Assembly (NCBI GenBank): GCA_029207755.1
Contig: JARCOQ010000009.1
Coordinates: 35,362,914-35,426,913, forward strand
DNA from: Chamaea fasciata
Lineage: Eukaryota > Chordata > Aves > Passeriformes > Sylviidae
Length of the DNA stretch: 64,000 nt
Direction of reading: 5' to 3'
The notes beneath the pieces are model-generated. The model was not told where the DNA came from. It ran no database searches and saw nothing but the letters and a program-made list of their open reading frames with translations. Shown one piece after another: positions 35,780 through 48,687 of this stretch; the stretch's first letter is position 1, and each line of letters opens with the position of its first letter. A program made the position numbers and the translations under genes.

Positions 35780-36100
35780 GGCAAGGGATGTTAATTAACT
35801 TTCTATTGACGAAACAAAGCACATGGAGAGGAACCTTGCTAATCTCTTTTGTGCTAATCAGCACACATTATTAATTTGCTGGAAAGAAAAAAAAATAAAA
35901 TAAAAAGGTCCTCCTCTTCCCACTTAAACTCAAGTTTAATAGGGCTGGAGTGTGGTTTCATGTTTCCCAGGCTTCATTCTTTGGATGACATATGTTGCAG
36001 TGCATTTCTAGTGCATTATGAAGCTTCAGCATAAATAATTCAAGCTAAACTCCAGTTGTTAAAATAAACGAGCAAAGTATCTTTGGTGATTAATTATTCT
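35780..36100. promoter_or_regulatory. AT-rich island with GTTAATTAAC palindrome
   Basis: Starts with the perfect palindrome gttaattaac (35,790-35,799). It continues with gctaatc, ttattaatttgc, an A-rich run at 35,886-35,907 and gattaattattc near 36,088. The palindrome is two HNF1-type half sites lacking the central base of the full HNF1 site. Possible regulatory element; untested. Confidence 0.25.
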
Positions 36101-38159
36101 TCCTTCCTCCTGCCTTCCCCTCCCTGTCAGAAGTACGAGCACATGTGCCACAGCCCAGAAAAAAGTTTAGGTGTGACCCAGGGCATCCCGGAATGTTTTA
36201 GCTGGCACAGGGGGGATCCGGATGCTCTGGTTCGCTGGAAGTGCCTGCTCAGCCTCAGGAAAGCCGGGAGGTGTCAGCAATCTAATCCAAAAAAAATCTC
36301 AAAAAACTTCAGGGATTCAACGCCCGATGAGTTCCCAGTTAACCAGCAGATTTGCATGGCTCGAGTTTTCACTGGGATGAGCTCCAAGTTCTGGCTGGCT
36401 GGTTTAAAACATTTAAATAAGTGGTAATAACCACATTCCCGGGTCCTTCCAGATGGACACCACTTTCACAGGGACACTGGGACACCCGGTGCACCCAGTG
36501 CCCATGGCTGGATCCTGCCTGCCCCATCTGGAGTTTCCCTCCTGCAGCCATCTGGCAAATAACATATTTTTCCTTTTAGAAAAGGAAATTTCCTTGAGGA
36601 TTTCCTCTCTTACCCCCTCCTCCCACTCAGGAGGGGGCTTCATTTTATTCCTCGCAGCAATGCCCTGCTTGCCCACACTGCCCAAATCACAGCCCTGGGG
36701 TGGCACCGACCCCAGGTACCCCTTTGTGAGGTGAGGGGCTGCCGCCCCGCTGTGCACATCCAAGGCTCGTGGCATCCCAGGACTCACCCAGGAACCATCA
36801 CCTTGCTTTTTCCACGTGTCCCCTTGCTCCTCTCCCTTTCCTCAGCCCTCTCAGCTCCAATGGGGAGCAGGGCAGTGCTGGGTGCTCTCAGGCTGCTCCT
36901 GGCACCAAAATGTTGCATGGAGAGGTGCCCACAGGCTTCCACTTTCCTCCTGCCCTGGCATCCAGGCAGGAATGGATATCTGCAGGCACAGCTCTGCTGG
37001 ACAATAAACACCTTCCCCTCTCCTCAGACCACCACGGGCACAGCCTCTGGCCACCAGGATGAGATGGGGGGACCAAAACAATGGGATACATCTGCCAGCA
37101 GAGCTGGACAGATGGAAAAACCCAGGCATTCAACACTTCCTGCAAATGTTTCATGGCCAGTCATGAAAAGTATTTCATTTAACAGCTCAGAGCTATTTAT
37201 GGAAATAACTTAATTCATCCTGTTTTTTTTTCCTGCATCTCCTTTTTTCCCCCTGCTTGGTCACTGGAGCTGCTCACACACCGGATCATTCTGCCAGAGG
37301 AAAATGATCCTCCTGCTGCCTGCTGCCCACCTGAAGCCAGAAGTGCCTGTAACAACATCCTATCCCATCCCTGCAGGAAAGTGGGATGTTGTGAGAGCAC
37401 AAGCTGGCTGGGCATGGGAGGATGGGCATCCAGGTGAGAGAAAAACTAACTACCCCAATCCAAAAGAAACTGGAAATTCAATAAAGGAGAGGGGAGAAGA
37501 AGTAGGGAAGCCTCTGAGCAATACTGGGGAGTGCTTTCCATGCCTCACCACATCCACCTCTCTTCCAGGATCACAAACTCTCTAGGAGAAAAAACCAAGC
37601 TGCCACAAACTCCTGTTTTGACTTCTACAAATGCTCTTCACCTTCCCCCTGACAGCCCTCTGGAGCAGGGCAGAGCAGGAGAGGATGGACCACTGACCCA
37701 GGACAAGGGAATGGGGCACTGGGGAGGCTCTCACGGAGGCAGTCACAGAGCTGGAACACTGCTGGAGTGGAAGAGTGGAAATTCCTGTCGGGATGAAGTG
37801 AACATGATAGATGGCCCTCCCATCACCCATCCTCACAGCTCACCTCCTACCATTTCTTTTCACTTATTTCTTCCTCCTCGACCTTTGTTTTTTTTTAAGG
37901 GAGGGTGAGTTTTGTCCCTTTTTTCAGTGGCTAAAGCTATTCTGCCCCTTTTTGCGTACAGAGGCATCTGGAGGGACCCGGTCTAACTCAAGGCCAAACA
38001 CGGCACTGCCCATCCCTGCCCTCCAGCCCGTGCCTTGTCTCCATAGAGGTGCACATCCCAAAATTCAGCCTGAAGATGCCCCCAAACCCAGCCTGCTCAG
38101 AAGGTGGGGCTGGAGGGGGGCTCCTGCCGCATCTCCCAGCTCCCACAAGGTGGCAGGTC

Positions 38160-38275
38160 TCCATAATTGTTTTATCCCGATCGGAAGCCCACCGGCTGCA
38201 GCCGCGGCTTGCCTGCTCTGCCTGGAGGGGAGCGGAGTCCCAGCGAGTTGTTTTCCACGAAAAAGACGGTTCTTT
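38160..38275. promoter_or_regulatory. CpG-enriched 110-bp patch
   Basis: About ten CpGs in 110 bases (cccgatcgg, accggctgcagccgcggctt, gagcggag, cagcgagttg, cacgaaaaagacgg) inside CpG-poor surroundings. Too small for a classic island. Could be a small regulatory element or unmethylated exon-like patch. Confidence 0.2.
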
Positions 38276-39539
38276 TGCACATGTAAACTGTGAGTTTTAT
38301 GAAATGAATACGCCTGTATAAAATTTTTAAAACGCAGTACAAAAAAAACCAGGGCAAGGCAGAGCCAAATCCTGGCTCCTTGTGCGTCCTGGGTGAATTG
38401 CAAAGTTCAGAACAGACACGTGGCAAAGCAGGAGGATGCCGGCGAGGCAGAAACCCAGGAGGGAGCAGAGAGGTTGTTCAACAAAGTTCAGAAGTTGGGG
38501 AGGAGATTTAGAGATTAGTCCAGATCAAAAGGATAATTATTTTTGTTACATTTCCCTATCTGCATCACTCCACCGGTTCTGTGAGCAGCTGAGAGGCCGG
38601 GCTGATTCTCGAATTTCCAAGCATGCCTGGTGTAAGGAACGCATTTCTAAAGCCTCAGCAATAAATTCTAACCTTTCATCAGACCTGTCTGCTGTGTGTT
38701 CAGGAGCCAGAGAGGCAAACCCCCGTAAGACCTGGAGATTTAGTTTCCAAAACCTGGAAGGTTTAGGCTGCAAATGCTATCCTTGACACCTCCGAGGTAT
38801 CAAGAAGCATCAATGCAGGTGCACAGAATCCCCCCAGGAATGAAGCAGCTGTATTTGGTCAGTTTGGCACCTCAGTTTGTTTATCAAGGATTCAACTTGC
38901 TGGTTCCCTGCTTGAACTCAGGAAAAGCCACTCATCCCATCTAGAGCATTCCTTGTCCCAGGAAGTGCCAATGCCCTCACGCACATCCAGCCACCCAATC
39001 CCTGGCCCTAAGTGGGGTTGAGGAGCACAGGCAGGACTTGCGTTCCTGCTCCACCTGAAGCACCATCCTCAGCTAAGGAACCCTCTCCAGTAGGAGGATT
39101 TCCCAATGGTTAGCCACAGATCCTGCCCCAAGAAGGGGTGATAGGGATCAGAGCGCCTCAGAGGACCTTGGCCACAGCTCCCACCTCCTGAGCACCTGCA
39201 AGCCGTGGGTGAGTTGGGTGCTTGGTGTGGATGAACATCAATGTGTGGGTATGCAGCATCTCTCCCCACATGGAACCAGCTTCCCACTCCTCCACCAGTC
39301 ACCAGCTCCATGTCAGTGCCACAGATCTGGTCCCCAGAAACCCCTGGCTAGCAGGACCCTTCTCTCCCACGGGAAAAGAGGTCTCCTCAGGAGGAACAGG
39401 AGTCTCACAGCTTGGACAAAACTCCCTCTTGCTAAGGCCAGCTATGTGACCACAGATCCTGATGATCTCACCAACAGCTTTTGGGGCTCCTTGTCCCTCT
39501 CCTGCCGCCACCAGAGCCAGCTGTCTGCTCCCAATTCCA

Positions 39540-39690
39540 TATCAATACCATGCTTAATTCACAGGGCAATAAAAGTTAATTAATGCCATAGTTACAAAGC
39601 CATTACAATGTAATTATTGTTTAATTGGATTATAAGTTATGCAATTTCCGACAAAGTGCTTATTGCTTATGTAATAAACCAGAAGATATT
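39540..39690. promoter_or_regulatory. Homeodomain-site-rich AT island
   Basis: Within 130 bases occur agttaattaatgcc, acaatgtaattattg, tttaattggattataag and ttatgcaattt. At least six TAAT/ATTA cores plus a SOX-like acaatg are packed together. There is no simple repeat. This composition is typical of deeply conserved developmental enhancers; conservation untested. Confidence 0.35.
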
Positions 39691-40424
39691 TACAAAGTGA
39701 TGAATTGCTGCGGTGTTAAGCACCCAGCACAGCGCTGGGATGGGGGCTGCATTTCCTGGGCTTGGTTAGGAACCCTTCCATGTGCTGCCCATGGATCAGC
39801 ATTGCCTCCTGCTGCAGCCCTGACACAGCTTCCCAAATCTGCTGGAATTTAGGCCTCTAAAGACATTGATTCCAGATCGGCTGCTTTTGGGAGAGCAAAG
39901 GGGAGAAGATAATAGAGGATAAAAATCCCTCAAGCAGCAGCCTATCAATCCAGGATGCTGCCTTTTCAACCCAGCTGCCCTTTCCCATTGGATGAGCTTT
40001 ATCATCCTTCCCATGAGTGTCCCGTCCTGTCCCTGCACCCAGAGTGCTTTGGCAACACACAGGGCAGCGCCTCGGAGCAGCATCTGGGGCTGGGGATGAC
40101 TTCAGTGGCATCAGAGGATGATTTCATTCCCTCCTGGCAAGGCTGCTGGGGTTTGGAGAGTGGGAGAGGGCACCCACATGGCAGAGCCAGACCTGTTGGG
40201 CACCCCTGAGAGCAAAAAGGGACCAAGCATACGGAGCTCCGCCGGCTTGGAATGCCCAAATTGTGCCCCACAGGTCTCAGTGCACCCCAGGCAAGCTCTG
40301 GGTCATCAAGATCCTGGCCAGGAAGGTCCTGGAGCAGCAGGATCCCTGCACAGCAGCCCAGGCAGCAGCAATCAGTGGCTCAGTGCTCTTGAGAGGAGTG
40401 AATTAATAAGAAAAAAAAAGAGAG

Positions 40425-40490
40425 GGTTTTATGATTAATATTGCTGCTGGGATAATTACTGTTATTATTACTATTATTACTGTTTGGATA
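40425..40490. repeat. ATT/ACT trinucleotide-like low complexity
   Basis: Interrupted tta/ttac units (tactgttattattactattattactg) preceded by gattaatattg and gataattac. Mixed simple sequence and TAAT words. Confidence 0.6.
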
Positions 40491-41669
40491 GGGGCTTGTC
40501 ATGGTTCATTTGGGGAGGGAAAAAAGTCACAGCCTGCTCATGGGAAAATGGGTGAAACATGCTGAAGGCCATTCATTGCATGACTAAGGGCCAAATAACC
40601 CTCTTTTTTTTTCTGCCATGAAATATTATGAGCTGCCTAATAGGCAGCCAGAGCCTTTCTGGCTTTCCCCCACACACCTCCCCAAAATTCCCTGCTCAAC
40701 ACACAGCCCATCTGACCCATAGAACAAGGCCCCATCCTGCTCCTGAGGCTCCTGCAGCTAAAAGGAGCTGCCATAAAAATGCAATGGAGCACTTTTCCAG
40801 CAGAAATTGCAGCTGCTTTGAATTCCTGGCAATTAAAAGTTTGACTGGAGCAGGGGAAAGGAACCATTTGTATTTCTCTCATGCTTGCTTTGTTTACTTT
40901 TATAAGCTCTTTGTAACAATTTTAGGTTGCTGCATTGTTATCTAAACAAGCTGCCTCTCTGAATCGAACTTCTTATTTTATGGGAAATTCTCAGCTTTCT
41001 GCCCCCAAGTTAAAATAAATAATAAATCAGCCAACAACCTGGAAACAGCCTGAATATTCCAAACCCGGCTCCCAATCCAGCTGTATTGAACTGGATGAAG
41101 TGCACATCATCCCAGCCACTTTCATGTGGCACCGCCTGAATTATCTCTTTGTGACATTTCCAGCTCTGAAAGAGCAGCACAGGGATTTGGGATGTTGCTT
41201 TTGTGAATGGTATTTAAAGCTTCTTTTCATAACCCTGACCCGGTTTACCCTTTAACATAACAAATCAATCTTCCCTTTAAATTGTTTAGCTTCTGGTCAA
41301 ACACGGGCGGTCTTGCTGATGTAAATATTATGTTTGCTCACTTTGTAAGTCAGAATGCTCCTGCTGCCCCAGCTGCTCTGTAGGATTGCTGTAGGATCCT
41401 CATGGAAAGAGGCAGAGGGATGAAAACATCCTGCTCACGCTCCAGGCTAGGGGCTCTCCCAGGGCCAAGGGCTTGGCACAGAGCACACGTGGGAAAGGGG
41501 TCACAAACCAGGCAAACTTCAGCTGATCTCAGCCAAACAAAACACCTTTAGTCTTTGGTCTGTCACATCTCCTGTGTCACCTGCTGTTCCCTGTTTTCCA
41601 GAGGCAGCTCACGGTGAGCTTAAGGAGATTTCTGCTACTGAAAACAGTTTGTTTTTTGGTTTTTTTTTG

Positions 41670-41702
41670 TTTTTTTTTTTTTTTTTCTCTCTCTCTTTCT
41701 CC
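41670..41702. repeat. T17 tract followed by CT repeat
   Basis: A long T run, preceded by shorter T runs broken by G, then ctctctctct. Polypyrimidine tract without a clear downstream exon. Confidence 0.85.
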
Positions 41703-41884
41703 AAACTCATTACTTTGGGCGTGACTACACAAAAAAACCCCCACTTTCTCTCAGTTTCCTAGCTCCAGTTTACAGGCCAGCCACCAAAGATCAAGCTCTG
41801 AGCACAGAGGCATTCCTATTATCCAAGAACATCTAATAGTATTTAATCCTGCTGAGCTCCCGAACACGGCAATACCTTCTAGCA

Positions 41885-41930
41885 ACGAGAGCTGAGCCTT
41901 AATTAACAGAGGTTAATTAATAAGCCAGAG
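41885..41930. promoter_or_regulatory. Paired TTAATTAA sites
   Basis: Two perfect 8-bp palindromes ttaattaa at 41,899-41,906 and 41,913-41,920, 14 bases apart, followed by taagcc. This is a candidate cooperative homeodomain site. Evidence is motif only. Confidence 0.3.
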
Positions 41931-43329
41931 AGTGGGAAGAGGAGGGAGGGGCAGCTTCACAAGGGAAGCTGGATAACTTTCCTACACATCAGCGAGCTCC
42001 CGATGTGCTGCTGTGAGTTTATTTTCCAAATGGTTCCTGAACTCTTGCGCTGCCTCGACTCATGGAGCCCAAAATAAAGGACTGGGGTGTGGATGCTTGG
42101 CCGCTGCAAAACCCATCCCAGGCCCGTGCTCCCTGCTGTCCCTCAGGAGCCCATGGGATGTCTGAAAAGGAAGTGAGCTGAAGAGAGGAAAGTAGCAGGG
42201 CTTTCTGCAGGAGCCAAACCCAGAGCTATTACGGGAGTTTTATGAGCTTTACTCTTCCCATTTTCTGTCTGGAGAGACGCAGCCGGCGGGCCAGCTCGGC
42301 ACTCTGCCCGTGCCAACCCCTGCTTCCCTGGGAGAAAGCTTCCCAGGCTGGAAAAGCCACGTGCCAGGCTCATCATGAAGCCCTTCACTGAGCTCCTTCG
42401 CCCCCTGGGACACCCAGCCCCACCCCTGGGACATCCCTGTCACCTGGGGTCACCCATCACCTGGGCTGCGGCAGCAGCGGCCACGTGCCGGGAGCAAATT
42501 CTGCTCCACGGGCAAACAGAGCTTATTGTCCCAGCTCTGTTTGCTCTAACAAGATAATGAAAAGCTGAGCTTGTGCCAGGGAACAACGAGGAAATGCCAT
42601 GTTGCCACCCTGATGAAGCGCTGTCTCCCTGGCTTTCCAGAGGGCGTCCTTTTGGCCCTTCCCAGAAACAAATCCTGTGCTTCTGCTGGAGGCAGGCACC
42701 CACCAAAACATGACATTGCAGAACTCAGGTCTGCAACTACCCTGTTACAGATGTTTTTCCAGGGAATATTCAGCTATTGGGCAAAATCTTAAGTTCAAAC
42801 ACCAACCTGGCATTGCCAGAAAAGCATAAATTGAGGCACAGGATATCCCATTTTATCACTCAGATATGTATTTCCTGTCAAAAGATAAGAATGGAAGCCC
42901 AGAGAGCAACACAGACTAGGAAGAGGACAGCACTGAAACCATCACCCAGAAGCATTTCTGCCAAACACAGGTCCCTGCCCCAAAGCTGAGATGAAAGTGG
43001 ATGGAAGGAAATACACTTTGTAATAAATCAGTCAGGGGAAAAGGCAGGAGAAGTAGGAGGCAGGAGAAGGCCTGGGGAAGGTGTAGGACATGGGCTGTGC
43101 TTTAACAATGTGGTCTTTACCTTGTAGCTGGCATCAAGGCCAGCCCTTTCCTAAACTTCCCATTCTCCCTGTTCCTTCTTCCTGAGCCTTTTTAAGGTAA
43201 GAAAAAAAGCATGGAAAAAAGCATGGAAAAAAAGAGCAGACGAATAACTTTTTTTTTTCCTCTCCCACATATAATTATTGGGGTTTTTTTGGCAAAGAGC
43301 AGATAAGGAATGCTGCAGTGTTTGTCATC

Positions 43330-43480
43330 ATTAGGTTAGAGAGGCTGCCAAGCTGTAATAGCATTACAGCTGCAGGCATTGTGGGTAATGCCATGCAAAT
43401 TGCTCCAAAGGTGTTGGAAAGGAAGGCCTCTGGCGCCCCAGCAATGTGAAAAGGACACTCTCAAGTACTCTTCCCAATGC
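43330..43480. promoter_or_regulatory. Candidate enhancer with 21-bp inverted repeat, SOX and octamer words
   Basis: A perfect inverted repeat agctgtaat-agc-attacagct (43,351-43,371) is followed by gcattgtggg, a SOX-type cattgt, and ten bases later by the POU octamer atgcaaat. The SOX to octamer gap is wider than in the canonical SOX2-OCT4 composite. The order of ordered, non-repetitive motifs suggests a conserved element. An open minus-strand frame crosses it, but with no recognisable protein. Confidence 0.35.
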
Positions 43481-44089
43481 AATTTTTGTACTCTGCTTTT
43501 TGGGACACTCTTGCAGAAGTTGGCCGGTAAAGCTCCCTCAGTTGCTGCTCCACCCCAGGCTGTAATCCCGTACAGATTCCTGCATTGTTTAGTAGATCCC
43601 AGCAGCATCAACGACTTCACCAAAGCTCTGCGTGCAAGCAGGGGCTGCTGTGCCACCACTTCCTCCTCCAAGTTCACCCCCTGGTTTCTCCCCAGACTCC
43701 CTGCAAGCTGCAGAGCACTCAGACGGCCCACGTGTGAAATAGCTGGAGGGAAAGGTAAGCCATGGGCCATGCTCCATTCACTCGCAGTGATACCAGCAGC
43801 AAGGAAAAAGGGGTGAAGCTTCTCATCCACAGCCCAAATGGCACCTCTGACATCAGGCTCGGCTGTCAGAGCTCCAAAATCCCTCCACTCTCTCTCCCAC
43901 TCTCCCAACATCACTGTTTATTTCTGTCTTCTGAGAGGTGCCTCCCTCTCTACTCGCACCCTTGACCCAGGGGGAATAAATTCCCCCATCTAATCCCACT
44001 TTCTCCAGCCCCTGGAGTGACCTGACTATGCCTTCTGCTGAGTTCAAGGGTCTCCTCACCAACGACTGCAGCAGCAGCTAATTTTTTCC

Positions 44090-44190
44090 TCTGCCTTTTT
44101 GTCCCCCATGCAATTAAGTGCAGCTTCCTAATTGGAGTGCTATGAACTATTTATAGCTTTATAATGACCGTTTACTATGGCAGCACTTAG
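44090..44190. promoter_or_regulatory. MEF2 consensus site with TAAT words
   Basis: ctatttatag at 44,147-44,156 matches the MEF2 consensus exactly. Nearby are gcaattaagtg, cctaattgg and ttataatgacc. A second MEF2-type word, ttatttatag, lies at 45,775-45,784. Could be a muscle or neuronal regulatory element. Confidence 0.3.
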
Positions 44191-44665
44191 AGATTGGATA
44201 GGAAAAGGAAAAAAGTCACCAGCCTGGATGGTGAACAAGCCATGTGCATCAGAGAAGGACTTCTCCGAGAAAAGGTCAGCAGCTTGGGAAGGCAAGGCAG
44301 GGAGAGGCAGCAGTGGGAAAGAAATGTGGTTATTCCCTTTTTCCACTGCTGAAGAACAGAGGGATGAATCTCCACACACCACGTTCACGAAGAACCAAGA
44401 TTAGAGCATTTCTCTATCCATAAACCTGAGGTTTATGGGCTAGGCCAGGTTTTAGGGTAAAAATGCACATGGCAGCTCTGGGAGAGCATGCAGAAGCCAA
44501 CAGATGTTTTCCCAGATTATCCCAGTTCATTCACCAGTTGAACACATCCCACATGGTTCAGGAACTATTCCTTTTCTCCAAGTCCGTATGCTGTTTGCAG
44601 GATGATTAATCACAGTCTGAGCTTTAAGATCTAATTGCTTTTCTGTGTTTTAATAAGTGAAAGAA

Positions 44666-44748
44666 GGTGGCCCTGCCCCTGGCAGGGGGTTGGAACAAGA
44701 TGATCTTTAGGGTCCCTTCCAACGCAAACCATTCCAAGAATCTGTGAA
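44666..44748 (+). mobile_element. CR1 LINE 3'-end remnant
   Basis: Plus-strand CR1 tail: gcccctggcagggggttgga, caagatgatctttagggtcc, cttccaacgcaaaccattcc, then a diverged aatctgtga terminus. Only the last 80 or so bases of the element remain. This is the last CR1 I recognise in the window. Confidence 0.9.
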
Positions 44749-47700
44749 AGACCATGTATGTGTATTTAAGAAATCAGGAGTGGAGACCACAGAGCTCTTC
44801 AGGAACAGCATCTTTCTAGTAGTGTGACATGATTTTTTCCAAAAAGATGTTTCCAGTCAGACTGTTGTTAACAAAAACCTCTTGCAAAAAGGAGGGATGT
44901 GACAGCACTGGAGGAATCTCATTTATTTAAGGGTTTTTTCTCCATCTCCTGACAAGAACTCTCAGAGGGAGCCAAACTATGATCAATCTTCACCTTTGTG
45001 ATCCCGATTTCCTAAGTCTGAACTACATGGTTTAAACCTTGCATGAACAGCAGCTTCCATAAGATCAGGTAACAATGATCAAAACCTGTGTTTTCCTAAC
45101 AATTTTTTTTTTTTTGTCTCACTGTGTTTTTAAGGCAGTTGGAATCAAGAGGAGACTCCTTGACAGATGAAGAGAGGCTGGTCCTACCCAACTTGACAGC
45201 ACCAGTTTAATAGGATCCCTTTGGAATTGTTAATAAGGAGCTTGGGAAATTGGTATGCCAGGGCTGGAGACACTCATGGAGAACGAGGAGATGAGTCAAG
45301 AGCCCTTTGTGTGCTAACTTTTTGATGGAAAATCGGAGACAAGGATGGATACCAAGTGCTGTCAGACACTCGTCGCTTCAAGAGGAAAAACATCTCAGAG
45401 CTTGAAGAGCCCAGGGTCCCCTCGCCTCTCTCCACATCTGCCACATGGGCCAGTTCAGAGGGAAGGAGATCCAGACTGACCTCCTCCCAGGCTTCAAGCA
45501 GAGTAACAGCAGCACAAGGCCCCTTCCTCTCCCCACTCCAGTTTTTTAGCATTGGGAAGCCTGGCAATGCTGGAGACTTGGCAGGAAGTGATGCTCGCAT
45601 GGCAGAGGGGGCTCAGCTGGAGGTCACCTGCCTGCCTTACTACTCCCTGCTCCAGGAAAGGGTCTGTCTCCAGCTTCAAAGGAATGTCTTGAAACTCTCT
45701 GGAACAGGAGACTCATTTTTCATTCCCACTGTTACCTCATTTACATCTCAATGCTGGTAACTTATAGATGGCTATTATTTATAGACATGTAAGACATCCA
45801 TTTCTTATTCTGTGGGATACAGTAAGAAGAAAAATACCCATCTTTCTGTTCACCTTTTCTGGATTGTTTCTTCTTTTTCTGTTTCCTTTTTTTATCCTTT
45901 GCTCAAGTTTGACTGTTGCTGAGAATTTGCAAATAAATAAAAGAGTGAACAGCCCCATAAAAGCTGATTGTTTCCTACTCCTGCAAAGATTGTTCTTTGT
46001 GAAGAAGATTAAAAATCCTTCCATGCTGCTGAAGATAAAGGTATCCCTGGGCGAGAATAAGACATAAAAGAGGTTACTACACACATCTCTGGGCTGTGTG
46101 GACTGCTAATTCACGCTGTTGTCATCTCTGCTCATCCATCTCTACTCTTTCTTCCCTTTTTCCACAAAAGGAAAAATTGCCTTTGCTGAAGGCAGCATTG
46201 GTGGAAATAGTTTGGCCCTGAACAAGCATATTTGCTTTCCCAGCCAGCTACAGGGAGACAGGCTCTACGGGACCATCCATAAAGGATGGAAACACATAAA
46301 GGAAGAGGAAACACATAAAGGAAACACATCTGCTCCCATCTGGCATGGGAGGCAGCAGTGGAGAGTGCTCTCTCCTCGTTCTTGGCACGGGCTGGTGGTA
46401 GAAGAGCTCACACCTGAGTTGGAAATTCTTTGTCACAATGAAGTCACTACTTGGTCTCCAAGAAGAGGTGCAATCATGGACAGAGATCCCGAGCCTAAAC
46501 CTTTAGGGATAATCCTGTGACAGTATCTTCACCTGGCCCCGACTGCTAAAGCAGCAACCCACAGCTCCATCGAGGCTGAGTTTGGACAGGCTTCATGGAA
46601 AGCCCTGGGGGATGCTGAAACCTCAAAAGACCTGCTGTGGGAGTTCAGGAGGTTCCTCCCAAACCCATGCAGGAGCAGAGCCACCTTGTCCCAAGCCCCA
46701 CGGTTGGAGTTAAATCAAGTGCAAGGAGAAGGGAGCCGTCTCCTGCAGTCATTCTATGCCAAAGTACTCCCAGAGCCCATCAGGGCTTTTACCCAGGGAC
46801 AGTCCTGCAAGCCCAGGACAAACTGCTGGGTCCCTCCTTGGTTCAGACAAAGGAAGGCCACATCACAGGGCAAACTCCAACAAGCCAGTGGTTTTTCTTT
46901 CCCTCCACTCCCAAAGTGCTTTGTCAGGATTCATTAGAAGCACAGCAGGTTTTACTGGTACCTGCCTTATCAGCAGAGCAGCTGCTTTTCTTCTTTGCTG
47001 ACAACCTACATTCAGTGTAACAGATTGAAAAGGCTTCCAGATTCAAAGTCTTGTAATGACTCTCCTCTTCCTTCCTTTCTCCTTCCTTCTTTCTCTTTAA
47101 TGGCTTTCACTAAAAGGGAAGAGATGATTTTTTTCCTTGCATGTTGAGCAAAGTGTGGAAGAGATTCTGTGTTCTCATTTTCTCTGTTCTTCAACCCCCC
47201 TGCACCAGGTCCCTGTTGCATCTTATTTCTTCTTCCTCAATATCGGGGGGTACCACCACAAAGAGGCCACCAGAGATGAGGAGGCTGCTTTAATAGATTT
47301 CAATAGATGGGAGCTTGATGGACTTCATAGGGAAGGGAAAAATTGATCCCTTCAGGCACAATGAGATCCTCAGCTCTTCCTTTTCAAAGCAAGCATGAAG
47401 AGCTTTTTTAGGCGGGCCCCAGGAAAACTTTTTTTTTTCTCTCTCTTGAGCCCTGATGAGTTGAAGTAGATGGACAATGCTCTGTTTAAAAAATGCAAAG
47501 TAGGTTATAATCCAACCTGGCACACGTTTCTTGCTGTTAAGCAGCTGAGCACACGGTCTGACTTTAACACAATTTCCCTATTTTTTCTGAATGATGGGAT
47601 CGCTTTATTAATTGCCAACCTACAAATGTGATCTTCTTGAGTAGTCTTGGAGTGTAACAGGGAAGGGGAGGAGAGCTGGAGCTGCAGTCTTCCAGAGACC

Positions 47701-48687
47701 GCGGGTAAGGGGTCTGATTGATCAAAATCACTTGAATTTCCCCCATTATTAAATACAAGAGTGCTCCTGGTTTGTCTCAGAGATACAGGGAAAGAACTGG
47801 AAAGGGAACAGCAGCTCAGAGCAGCGGTGTCCAAGAAGGTGATCATATTGATACTTCTCTTTTTTGCTCTCATTTGCAACCATTTGTGATGGTTTTTGCA
47901 TAAAAATCCTTTTTGGCAAGCACTAGATCAGTTCTTTATTCTTGTCTTGTATTTGTGCAACGCACTTCAGATCAAGGGGACCCCAGTGACTGATGGAAGT
48001 GTCTCTTCCTTGAGCTGCACACACTGAAGGTGCTTCCCACAGGAATTGTGCAGGAAATGAGATGTGCTGGCTCCTTATTCCTGCAGGCACGGGGGGCACA
48101 GAGACCAGCCAAGGCTGGGTGTGGTGAAGAAGAGCATTTTAAGAATCTCTGTAGTTCAGGCAGGAGGACAGTGGCTGACAAGGAGAATGAACTTGAAGGA
48201 ACATGGGAATGATGGAAAAAATAAGAGCAGGAAGAAATGCATCGCTTCCTGTTTCTGAATGTCTAAACACAGTGTTCAAGTTCAGAGTCCAAGAAAGACC
48301 TAAAGATCCCCAGAATTACCCTCACCTGAGGTATGTCAGTATCCTGTGCTGGGAATGAGAACTAGCCAGGAAACAAGAATTCTGTGAATTGTGAAATCTG
48401 GGGATTTCTCTTCCAAGAACTTTTAATTTAACGTTTGATTCTTTTGAGAGGGAGAGGGAACTTATGGCAGGCTAAGAAATGCAATACATGGGTTACGAAC
48501 ATTCCCTGAGAAAATGAAGAATTTTCATGTTTGCTCTGCTGACTCCCTCTCTGGCCCTGTGCATATTTAATTAATACCAGCTCTCTCTCCAGCAGAGGTT
48601 TTGAGCATGATCTGCCGTATCCCAGATGGATGCCCTTGGAGGAAGCACTTCCTACTTGAAAAAGCTCCGTAAAATGTGTTTGGCTAA
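44749..48687. other. Non-coding sequence, no transposon recognised
   Basis: Contains a T13 tract at 45,103-45,115, and a short tandem of ggaaacacataaaggaa at 46,288 and 46,307 with a partial copy at 46,320. Pyrimidine-rich ttcctt words occur near 47,068-47,097. No open frame has a recognisable product. Confidence 0.45.

Larger units (their letters stand above)
33676..44665. other. About 11 kb with no recognised transposon
   Basis: No CR1 or LTR recognised. It holds the CpG-rich patch at 34.7-35.0 kb and several AT-rich or TAAT-rich islands listed separately, plus a T17 tract followed by CT units at about 41,670-41,702. The longest frame, 192 codons on the minus strand at 43,336-43,914, has no recognisable product and overlaps a 145-codon frame on the other strand. 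Confidence 0.45.

Noticed and set aside
40955..41035. tRNA B-box-like word (gttcgattc) on the minus strand
   Set aside because: No A-box, no acceptor stem and no cloverleaf could be found around it.
43336..43914. 192-codon minus-strand frame
   Set aside because: It crosses the palindrome and octamer region, resembles no family I know, and is overlapped by a 145-codon frame on the other strand.
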